Source of the DNA: Akkermansiaceae bacterium
Lineage (GTDB): Bacteria > Verrucomicrobiota > Verrucomicrobiia > Verrucomicrobiales > Akkermansiaceae
Direction: 5' to 3'
Assembly: GCA_023301645.1 (NCBI GenBank)
Contig: JALZUH010000053.1
Coordinates: 1-12,699, forward strand
Length of the DNA stretch: 12,699 bases
The notes under the pieces are model-generated. The model did not search any database. It had not been told where the DNA came from and saw only the letters and a list, made by a program, of their open reading frames with translations. Shown here piece after piece: positions 7,204 through 12,699 of this stretch. A program made the position numbers and the translations under genes. Position 1 is the stretch's first letter. Each line of letters begins with the position of its first letter.

Positions 7204-7485
7204 GATGATAATAGCCACTCATTAAAATGAATGTGATCCCTAACATGTAGCAGCAGAAAAAAATAATGAAAGCTCGAATGTCTCAAAGTGAAGGATACGA
7301 GTAAAAGCGAGTGTGTTTGGGCGCATGCTTCACTGGCATAGCGGCCGAGTGATACCCTGATCAGTATCACCATAGAGCACACGGATCTGTAACCACCAAA
7401 CCATGGTAGTCCTCCTCAATCGATGAGTGATGAGCAGAGGGCGTAACCTCACTTACTAAGCGTCACTCATGACTTGGCTCGAAAT
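7204..7485. other. intergenic stretch upstream of the DUF1549 gene
   Basis: These 282 bases lie between two minus-strand genes. Apart from the 24-codon ORF at 7330-7404 and its SD, I see no gene. A longer 60-codon frame (7382-7200) overlaps it in another register and has no SD or recognisable features. No hairpin with a T-tract ends the YbjN-like gene, and no convincing -35/-10 pair precedes DUF1549. Confidence 0.4.
7330..7404 (-). CDS. small 24-codon ORF behind a perfect Shine-Dalgarno
   Basis: On the minus strand AGGAGG (7416-7411) stands exactly six bases before ATG (7404-7402). The frame encodes MVWWLQIRVLYGDTDQGITR and four more residues (PLCQ), then TGA at 7332-7330. This is the only full SD at good spacing before any start codon in the window, although all the large genes lack one. 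The peptide has no recognised domain; the tandem Trp near its start is unusual. It could be a real small protein, a leader peptide for the DUF1549 operon 126 bases downstream, or chance. I cannot decide from one sequence; conservation of the peptide would. Confidence 0.35.
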   Translation of the reverse strand: MVWWLQIRVLYGDTDQGITRPLCQ

Positions 7486-7998
7486 TTACTCCTGGAAATC
7501 CTCCTCGGGGACAGGTGGGATAAGATCCTCACGCATGAGTAGTCTCTCAATAGAAAGGTCATCGAGAAGATCTTCGGGTGTTTGCTGAATGACACCTGCG
7601 TAGGGGGTGATGCGGTCTACTTCTGCAATAGCGGCATGCACCATAGATGAGATAATATCGACGTCGAACTTATCGCGCTCAAATAAATTAGTAATGCGGA
7701 ACATGAGCTGCGAGCGATCAAGATCATACTCAAGACTGCCGAGGGTGATCTTTTTGTTAGCACGGGCAAGAAGCTCTAGAATCAACGCCTCATGCTCTAC
7801 TTCTACCTCCATAATTGTTTCACCTACGACAGACAGGCCATTGAGCTGTGGGAATGCCTGTGCGTGTAGCTGCACTTGGGTGTGATACGCCTCGAAAGCT
7901 GTGCGAATGACATCTTTGCCTTCGAGGTGCTCATACTGCCATCCGAGCTTACCGAAGGCATCCATAACAGACTGAATTTGAATTGATGTAGGTCGCAT
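7486..7998 (-). CDS. YbjN-domain-like small acidic protein
   Basis: This 170-residue soluble protein has the layout of YbjN-type domains, which share the fold of type III secretion chaperones: a helix with a following strand pair (MDAFGKLGWQYEHLEG, 12-27), central strands (TAFEAYHTQVQLHAQAF, 33-49; SVVGETIMEVEVEHE, 56-70), a helix (ALILELLARANKKI), then GSLEYDLDRSQLMFRITNL (87-105) and a long helix with HAAIAEVDRITPYAG. The tail from 140 is strongly acidic (PEDLLDDL, PVPEEDFQE). There is no signal peptide or membrane segment. E. coli YbjN has been linked to stress and motility control; no function is claimed here. It lies 45 bases after the membrane protein gene and is probably cotranscribed with it. 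The ATG at 7998 gives a complete domain; no SD precedes it. The family call is moderate. Confidence 0.65.
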   Translation of the reverse strand: MRPTSIQIQSVMDAFGKLGWQYEHLEGKDVIRTAFEAYHTQVQLHAQAFPQLNGLSVVGETIMEVEVEHEALILELLARANKKITLGSLEYDLDRSQLMFRITNLFERDKFDVDIISSMVHAAIAEVDRITPYAGVIQQTPEDLLDDLSIERLLMREDLIPPVPEEDFQE

Positions 7999-8043
7999 AT
8001 GGATCGAGTTCTAAGCAGTAATTGCTAATTTCTAAACTCTAAA

Positions 8044-8619
8044 CTACTTCGATAGGCGATTTTTCATCATCCCAAGTAGTGCCTTTTGAAGTAAAGTCCT
8101 TCTTTTTCTCGAAATAGGAGAAAGTGACGCAACGATCCCACTTTGCTTTTCCTCGGTGAAATGTAGCACCATCTGGCGATCGTCAATGTCGACATCGGCC
8201 ACCTCGCCCCAGTAAACAATCTGCAAGTTCTTCTGGGCGCGGAAAAAAGGAAAGATCTCAATGCCTAATGGACTAAGAATCACATAAGCATGTCTCGTGC
8301 ACCAGATACCAAGACGCAGAAAGATGAAGCACAATATCATACCGGGAATACACAGCCAGATCCAGAACGGTTCGGCTAGCATCGGTCCTGTCACAGTCCA
8401 GTCCTGAGTGGAGAGGATGAAGATCGCCATGGAAATACTAAAGAACACCACGCTCAGTGCGTAAAAGTGAAGTGCTTGTCCAGCTCGGGTGAAGCGTAGC
8501 TCCTTCTCAGGGTCCACGACATGCTTCGGGCCTTTTGAAAAAAGCGGGAGAAGAGCATTGAGCGAGACCTTGGAGATGATCGTGCTTATTTTTTCTTTCA
8601 ATGTCGGATTCTCTGCCAT
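8044..8619 (-). CDS. two-TM membrane protein with a PH-like cytoplasmic domain, unknown function
   Basis: This 191-residue protein has no name I recognise. A basic, helical N-terminus (1-45) precedes two hydrophobic helices at about 49-70 (HFYALSVVFFSISMAIFIL) and 84-104 (FWIWLCIPGMILCFIFLRLG). The remainder (about 108-180) runs as short strands: AYVILSPLGIEIFPFF, LQIVYWGEVADVDIDDRQMV, then a C-terminal basic helix RKRRTLLQKALLGMMKNRL. This order resembles small bacterial PH-like (bPH) membrane proteins, which is my guess for the family. It starts 83 bases from uvrB on the other strand and is followed by the YbjN-like gene, with which it likely forms an operon. The start at 8619 is the first ATG; no good SD precedes it. 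Presence as a gene is secure, the role is not. Confidence 0.75.
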   Translation of the reverse strand: MAENPTLKEKISTIISKVSLNALLPLFSKGPKHVVDPEKELRFTRAGQALHFYALSVVFFSISMAIFILSTQDWTVTGPMLAEPFWIWLCIPGMILCFIFLRLGIWCTRHAYVILSPLGIEIFPFFRAQKNLQIVYWGEVADVDIDDRQMVLHFTEEKQSGIVASLSPISRKRRTLLQKALLGMMKNRLSK

Positions 8620-8654
8620 AATTGGGAGAGACCTTTCTGAACTGATCTCACGGT

Positions 8655-8681
8655 TTGTTCAATCACGGATCCTGTGATAAT
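8655..8681 (+). promoter_or_regulatory. candidate uvrB promoter
   Basis: An extended -10 (TGTGATAAT, 8673-8681) lies 22 bases before the uvrB ATG, with TTGTTC (8655-8660) as a -35 at a short 15-base spacing. Transcription would begin near 8688 and leave a leader of about 15 bases. If right, it rules out the upstream in-frame ATG at 8655 as the uvrB start. I find no classical LexA box (neither CTGT-N8-ACAG nor GAAC-N4-GTTC) here. Confidence 0.35.
8662..8678. promoter_or_regulatory. ATCAC-N7-GTGAT dyad in the uvrB promoter
   Basis: The inverted repeat ATCAC (8662-8666) and GTGAT (8674-8678) flanks GGATCCT and sits between the proposed -35 and -10 of uvrB, partly over the -10. A protein bound there would block the promoter, so it is a plausible operator. 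A wider pair TGAAC-N14-GTTCA (8638-8661) lies just upstream. No regulator is assigned. Confidence 0.3.
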
Positions 8682-8702
8682 TCTATCCCATCACTCATCG
8701 AC

Positions 8703-10820
8703 ATGTCATTTACTCTGCACAGCGATTACAGCCCATCTGGTGACCAAGGACCCGCCATCGAAAAGCTCGTCAAGTCCATCGAGGCTGGTAATGCGCACCA
8801 GACCCTACTCGGAGTGACGGGTTCGGGAAAGACCTTCACCGCAGCTAATGTCATCGAGCGGGTGGGCAAACCCACGCTGGTCATGAGCCATAACAAAACG
8901 CTCGCCGCCCAGCTCTACTCAGAGCTCAAGAACTTCTTTCCCAACAACGCCGTCGAATACTTCGTCTCCTACTTCGACTACTACCAGCCAGAAGCCTACA
9001 TCCCGCGCTCGGACACCTTTATCGAAAAAGACAGTGCGGTAAATGAAGAGATCGAGCGCATGCGTCTGAGCACCATGGGCTCACTCATCACCCGTGAAGA
9101 CGTCATCGTCGTCGCCTCAGTCAGCTGCATCTACGGTCTAGGCTCACCAGAAGATTATGCCAACATGATGATCCCCATCAAAGTAGGCGACGAGCTCGAC
9201 CGAGAAGACTTTCTTAAAAACCTCATCCACCTCATGTTTGAGCGTAATGACGTCGACTTCTCACGAGGGCAATTTCGCGTGCGTGGCGACGTCGTAGAAG
9301 TCCACCCAGCCTACCTCGAAGACACCGCCATACGGGTGGAATTCTTCGGAGATGAGATCGAGCGTATCTCACAGATCAACGCCCTCACCGGCACGAGAAT
9401 GGACACGCTAGATAGCCACACCTTCTTCCCAGCGAAGCAATTCGTCACCGACAAGAACCGCCTCAATACCGCCATAAGAGCGATCAAACAGGAAGTCAGT
9501 GAGCGTGTCGACTGGTTTGAAAGCCAAGACAAGCTCATCGAAGCGCAGAGAATTAGAATGCGGACCGACTTCGACGTCGAAATGATGCAGGAAATGGGCT
9601 ACTGCCAAGGAGTCGAGAACTACTCGCGCCATCTTACTGGACGAAAGCCAGGAGCCAGACCCTACACCCTACTCGACTTCTTCCCCGACGACTACCTACT
9701 CGTCATGGACGAAAGCCACGTCAGCATCCCACAGGTAGGAGGTATGTTCGAAGGTGACAAAAGCAGGAAAAACACCCTCGTAGAGCACGGCTTCCGCCTC
9801 CCAAGTGCCATGGATAACCGCCCGCTCCAGTTTAAGGAATTCATGAAAGTCACTGGGCAGAGAGTCTACATATCGGCCACGCCTGGCCCCTTCGAATTCA
9901 TCAACTCACGCCCTGATAATAAAAAATTTATCCCATGGGTGCGTGGAGAAATCTCAGCAGCACAAGCTCTGAAGAAAATCCGCCAAACCATCACCACCAG
10001 TGGTGCTGACGAGGACCTCGAAGACTTCAATGTCAGCTCAGCCGGCGAAAACCTCATCGTCGAGCAAATCATTCGCCCCACAGGGCTACTCGACCCGATA
10101 CTCACGCTGAAGCCCCTCACAGGCCAAATCGACGAAACCATCGACCTCTGCCGTGACCGCGTCGACAAAGGCGAGCGAGTCCTCGTCACCACCCTGACCA
10201 AGAAGACCGCCGAAGACCTCGCCGAGTATCTACAGGAAACAGGACTCAACGTGCGCTACATCCACTCCGATGTAGGAGCCATCGAGCGAGTCGAAATCCT
10301 CCGAGCCCTCCGCGCGGGAGACATCGACGTGCTCGTAGGGATCAATCTCCTACGAGAAGGCCTCGACCTTCCAGAAGTATCTCTCGTCTGCATCCTCGAT
10401 GCAGATAAAGAAGGCTTCCTCAGAAATGAGACAGCCCTCATTCAGACGGCTGGGCGAGCAGCCCGCCACGCCGAAGGTGAATGTGTGATCTTCTGCGACG
10501 TCGTCACCGACTCCATCCAAGCACTCATCAATATCACCGAATACCGCCGCTCCAAGCAGCAAGAGCATAACCAAAAGCACGGCATCACCCCGCAGGGTGT
10601 TGTCCGCGCCGCCCAAGAGAGCCTAAGCCAATACGAAGAAACCAAAGGCTCAGCCGATGATATCAATCAAAGCATGGTCGCCGACGAAGAAAGCTATGAT
10701 AAAGCCCAAGTCATCGCCGAGCTCGAAGAAGAAATGCGAGAAGCCGCAGCCAAGCTCGAATTCGAACGCGCTGCCCACCTCAGAGACCAGATTAAGCAGC
10801 TCGAAAAAAGCGAAGAGTGA
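8703..10820 (+). CDS. uvrB: UvrABC excision-repair helicase subunit B
   Basis: UvrB takes damaged DNA from UvrA, verifies the lesion with its beta-hairpin, and recruits UvrC. I start at 8703 (MSFTLHSDYSPSGDQ), the usual UvrB N-terminus, giving 705 residues; an ATG at 8655 would add 16 atypical residues. Landmarks: Walker A GVTGSGKT (37-44), beta-hairpin region FDYYQPEAYIPRSDTFIEKD (91-110), SCIYGLGSPEDY (141-152), DESH (336-339), SATPG (391-395), IIRPTGLLDP (456-465), GINLLREGLD (546-555), QTAGRAAR (581-588), and a C-terminal UVR motif (about 664-699) that binds UvrC. All catalytic motifs are intact. The oddity is about 46 extra residues (about 402-450) between SATPG and IIRPTG, where E. coli UvrB has 16 residues in place of 62. 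Sense-strand composition is C-rich. The gene is alone and convergent with the M42 gene. Confidence 0.98.
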   Translation: MSFTLHSDYSPSGDQGPAIEKLVKSIEAGNAHQTLLGVTGSGKTFTAANVIERVGKPTLVMSHNKTLAAQLYSELKNFFPNNAVEYFVSYFDYYQPEAYIPRSDTFIEKDSAVNEEIERMRLSTMGSLITREDVIVVASVSCIYGLGSPEDYANMMIPIKVGDELDREDFLKNLIHLMFERNDVDFSRGQFRVRGDVVEVHPAYLEDTAIRVEFFGDEIERISQINALTGTRMDTLDSHTFFPAKQFVTDKNRLNTAIRAIKQEVSERVDWFESQDKLIEAQRIRMRTDFDVEMMQEMGYCQGVENYSRHLTGRKPGARPYTLLDFFPDDYLLVMDESHVSIPQVGGMFEGDKSRKNTLVEHGFRLPSAMDNRPLQFKEFMKVTGQRVYISATPGPFEFINSRPDNKKFIPWVRGEISAAQALKKIRQTITTSGADEDLEDFNVSSAGENLIVEQIIRPTGLLDPILTLKPLTGQIDETIDLCRDRVDKGERVLVTTLTKKTAEDLAEYLQETGLNVRYIHSDVGAIERVEILRALRAGDIDVLVGINLLREGLDLPEVSLVCILDADKEGFLRNETALIQTAGRAARHAEGECVIFCDVVTDSIQALINITEYRRSKQQEHNQKHGITPQGVVRAAQESLSQYEETKGSADDINQSMVADEESYDKAQVIAELEEEMREAAAKLEFERAAHLRDQIKQLEKSEE

Positions 10821-10854
10821 GCGAAGTCAAAGCCGCGTAGGACAGGGCCCAGAC

Positions 10855-10888
10855 AAAAAATCCCGACTCATCTAAGATGAATCGGGAT
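10855..10888 (-). terminator. intrinsic terminator of the M42 peptidase gene
   Basis: On the minus strand a 13-base arm pair (ATCCCGATTCATC / GATGAGTCGGGAT, one mismatch, TTA loop) is followed directly by T6. It lies 30 bases past the M42 stop. On the plus strand the same stem lacks a T-tract, so it would not be a proper terminator for uvrB, though the stem could still protect its 3' end. Confidence 0.85.
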
Positions 10889-10893
10889 GAAAT

Positions 10894-10922
10894 GATACTA
10901 GATCAAAAAGGTCGATACTAGA
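10894..10922. repeat. short direct repeat at the M42 gene end
   Basis: GATACTAGA occurs at 10894-10902 and again at 10914-10922, a 20-base period. The second copy overlaps the M42 stop codon (TAG on the minus strand, 10920-10918). Two copies only; probably a small local duplication or chance. Confidence 0.4.
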
Positions 10923-12174
10923 GAGGCTTTACCTCATCTAAGCGTGGGTGGCTATTCATCAGATCATCACGAGAGATGCCCTTGCCACCATTCATCTTAT
11001 CCATCGCCTTAAAGGTCTCCACCATACCGTGGATAGCCGTCAGAACATCGGCCGTATGACCCGTCTCAGAAATCGTATGCATATTGCGGATAGGGAAACC
11101 AATCGATGTTGCAGCACAGTCAAATCCAGCTAAGGAAGCCGCCATTGCATCTGTGCCAGTATCACGTCCTGAGAAATCAATCTGGTAAGGAATGTCATTT
11201 TCCAAACACACCTGCTCGATAACAGAGTTCAAATACGCGCTAGTGATCGCACCATTAGTCAGTGTGAAGCCCTTGCCCATAGCAAGTGAGTTCATACGCT
11301 TAGCACCGATACCGGGAGCAGCATCATAGTCATGATTTACATCAGAGCCGATCAGGATATCGGGCTTTAGCTCGCCAGCGATGGCAGTAGAGCCAAAACG
11401 ACCGATCTCCTCATGTGTCGCAATCGTATAGAGCACGCGCACATTCTTAAGTGGGGACTTCGCGAGAGTTTTAGCAATTTCTGCCACCACGAAACAACCA
11501 AGACCATTATCGAGATAAGCCCCGTAGAAGCTATCCTCAGAGAAACCACGCTTAATCGGGCGATCGAGAATAATCGGATCACCAGGGCGGATGCCAAGAG
11601 CCTCGATCTTCTCCTTACAATCCTCACCATGCATCTGAAGCTCCAGATAGATCATCTCAGGCTTCAGCCCCTTAGCACCTGTGCGCTGCGCAGGCTCAGA
11701 AAAGTGGATAGCTCCTAGAGCCTCGATCGTCCCACCCTCAATGCAGCGGAATGTGCCCGGCTTATCAGGCTGCTGGCTAAAGAGCTTCACCTCATGACCC
11801 ACAAGCGTGCAGGGCAAGAATGAGTCAGTATTAATCCAGATCTTACCATCAGCATCGATCTTGCGCACCTGCATGCGGATCTTATCGGCGTGGCCAATGA
11901 TCATCACCGAAGTCATATCATCCCTGCCAGGGTGAGTATCGAGCACGATACCTGCATTCCCCTTAAACTGCTGGATACCCCATGACTTAGGCATGAACTT
12001 CTCGAAGTATGGCTTCAGCACACCGTAGGACATAGCAGCCTCCATCCCGATCGGGCTAGGAGCGTCCAAGATCTCACGCATGAATTCAAACTGCGACTTA
12101 GGCATAGGTTTTTCCCAAGCTCTCTTCGCACTCTTAGCGGGCTTCTTCGTAGCGGACTTTTTTTTCGTAGGCAT
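10918..12174 (-). CDS. M42-family metallo-aminopeptidase (FrvX/glutamyl aminopeptidase-like)
   Basis: This 418-residue enzyme belongs to the dinuclear zinc/cobalt M42 family, which removes residues from peptide N-termini, usually as a cytoplasmic multimeric shell. Metal and catalytic positions are visible in order: GHADKIRM (His95, Asp97), AYLDNGLG (bridging Asp222), THEEIGRFGS (catalytic Glu255, metal Glu256), GSDVNHDYD (Asp278), and the late RNMHTISETGHTADV (His366). RDTGTDAMA (337-345) is also family-typical. All ligands are present, so activity is likely; substrate choice cannot be read. The N-terminus carries a Lys/Ala-rich extension (MPTKKKSATKKPAKSAKRAW) not usual for M42 proteins, encoded across an A8 run; the family-like part begins near residue 27, so a start at Met24 is possible. 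No SD is seen. The gene is a single unit with its own terminator and is convergent with uvrB. Confidence 0.92.
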   Translation of the reverse strand: MPTKKKSATKKPAKSAKRAWEKPMPKSQFEFMREILDAPSPIGMEAAMSYGVLKPYFEKFMPKSWGIQQFKGNAGIVLDTHPGRDDMTSVMIIGHADKIRMQVRKIDADGKIWINTDSFLPCTLVGHEVKLFSQQPDKPGTFRCIEGGTIEALGAIHFSEPAQRTGAKGLKPEMIYLELQMHGEDCKEKIEALGIRPGDPIILDRPIKRGFSEDSFYGAYLDNGLGCFVVAEIAKTLAKSPLKNVRVLYTIATHEEIGRFGSTAIAGELKPDILIGSDVNHDYDAAPGIGAKRMNSLAMGKGFTLTNGAITSAYLNSVIEQVCLENDIPYQIDFSGRDTGTDAMAASLAGFDCAATSIGFPIRNMHTISETGHTADVLTAIHGMVETFKAMDKMNGGKGISRDDLMNSHPRLDEVKPL

Positions 12175-12474
12175 TACTGATAGTTATTATGAGCTTATTG
12201 TTAGTGTGTAAAATGAATTTTTCTGACGATTGGCATGAGGATGAGGCGGTAAGGAATCTTGCGGGGAGCAATGATGAGCCTATCCGAGAATGCCGCATAG
12301 AGCTTTCTCCCTTGCAGGGCTAGGTCAGCCCTTTGTGGGTAGCTTCCACGTTAAGCTACGAGACGAGTTTCTATATAGAGAACTTTTTTATAGCCCGAAA
12401 GAAGCCAGCATCATGGTGGCGGAGTGGAGTAATGACTATAATGCTGAATAAATTGGCCAAGGCACCGGAGCTTC
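12175..12474. other. noncoding stretch between the M42 gene and the partial gene
   Basis: These 300 bases carry no firm gene. On the plus strand an open frame from ATG 12189 runs 44 codons to TAG at 12321-12323 and then stays open for another 53 codons to 12482; there is no SD and I recognise nothing in it. The stretch also holds two perfect hairpins: AGGGCT-N5-AGCCCT (12316-12332) and GTAGCTT-N7-AAGCTAC (12339-12359). They are followed by the AT-rich palindrome TCTATATAGA and T6 (12384-12389). Neither a clear minus-strand promoter for M42 nor a terminator with T-tract for the partial gene is visible. Confidence 0.45.
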
Positions 12475-12699
12475 TTAGGGTTTAGCTACTTCACTAATGC
12501 GTAATCGATAAAAGAATTTGGGCTCTAGTGGGGAGGTCGGTATTTCAACTGCATTTAATCGAAATAGCGAGGCTCCAGTAGCTTCATCGGCTAAGTAGGG
12601 GACATTAGTCCACGAGTTTTCTTCTAACGTAGCTGACTTCTCTATCTCATAGTTTAGCCCTCCATTGATACGCTCTAGAAAGGTATAAAAAATGGAATT
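12475..12699 (-). CDS. C-terminal end of a probably secreted protein (cut by right edge)
   Basis: The minus strand is open from the right edge to TAA at 12477-12475, giving the last 74 residues. They read NSIFYTFLERINGGLNYEIE, then KSATLEENSWTNVPY, LADEATGASLFRLNAVEIP, and end FFYRLRISEVAKP. The pattern FERxxGGLNYEIEKSATLxxxSW, followed by a strand and a final FFYRLR, is a familiar C-terminal module of large secreted or surface proteins in Verrucomicrobia and Planctomycetes, often behind lamin-tail, LamG or repeat domains. The Y-x-(I/V)-E-x-S core is my main evidence. The nature of the upstream domains lies outside the window. A gene end here is well supported by the clear frame and composition; the module assignment is moderate. 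Confidence 0.7.
   Translation of the reverse strand, partial: NSIFYTFLERINGGLNYEIEKSATLEENSWTNVPYLADEATGASLFRLNAVEIPTSPLEPKFFYRLRISEVAKP

Noticed and set aside
7200..7382. A 60-codon minus-strand frame (MCSMVILIRVS) upstream of DUF1549.
   Set aside because: No SD, no recognisable domain, and it overlaps the better supported SD-led ORF and the DUF1549 start.
7200..8700. Plus-strand GC skew seems to change from G-rich (for example 2101-2160, G24/C10) to C-rich (11641-11700, G14/C21), as at a replication terminus.
   Set aside because: The last 500 bases return to G excess (12241-12300, G21/C11), the membrane protein gene region is mixed, and I find no dif-like site. Gene-level composition explains it as well.
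7420..8701. The 13-mer CATCACTCATCGA occurs on the minus strand at 7432-7420 and on the plus strand at 8689-8701, both just before a start codon.
   Set aside because: One or two exact 13-mer pairs are expected by chance in a window this long, counting both strands.

Overview
The window looks like chromosomal DNA from a Verrucomicrobiota bacterium (PVC group), probably near Verrucomicrobiales. The evidence is an adjacent pair of secreted genes, DUF1549/DUF1553 followed by DUF1501, which is a hallmark of Planctomycetes and Verrucomicrobia. An F-ATPase a subunit with its own signal peptide and a C-terminal tail of a type common in secreted verrucomicrobial proteins agree with this. G+C is close to half by eye. 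The phylum call is an inference; no 16S gene is present.

Layout, left to right. (1) 1-1567, minus strand: the F0 part of the ATP synthase operon in the order atpB, atpE, atpF; atpF runs off the left edge. (2) 1568-1871: noncoding, holding a 21-nt dyad upstream of atpB. (3) 1872-3218, minus: a YiiX-type permuted cysteine hydrolase with a long helical N-terminus, divergent from (4) 3458-3733, plus: an HU-family DNA-binding protein. A strong terminator usable in both directions separates HU from (5) 7203-3871, minus: a two-gene operon for a DUF1549/DUF1553 protein with a CxxCH motif and a Tat-exported DUF1501 protein. (6) 7204-7485: mostly noncoding, but with a 24-codon ORF behind the only strong Shine-Dalgarno (SD) sequence at a gene start in the window. 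(7) 8619-7486, minus: a two-gene unit for a two-TM membrane protein and a YbjN-like protein, divergent from (8) 8703-10820, plus: uvrB, excision-repair helicase. (9) 12174-10918, minus: an M42-family metallopeptidase with its own terminator, convergent with uvrB. (10) 12175-12474: noncoding with several hairpins. (11) 12475-12699, minus: the last 74 codons of a probably secreted protein that enters from the right.

Most of the window is housekeeping: energy conversion, nucleoid structure, DNA repair and peptide turnover. I found no transposase, integrase, CRISPR array, phage gene or toxin-antitoxin pair, and no convincing new multi-gene system. The observations most worth checking are the ~46-residue insertion in UvrB between helicase motifs III and IV, the SD-led 24-codon ORF, the hairpin between atpE and atpF, the G-free leaders and general lack of SD sequences, and the dyads upstream of atpB and uvrB.
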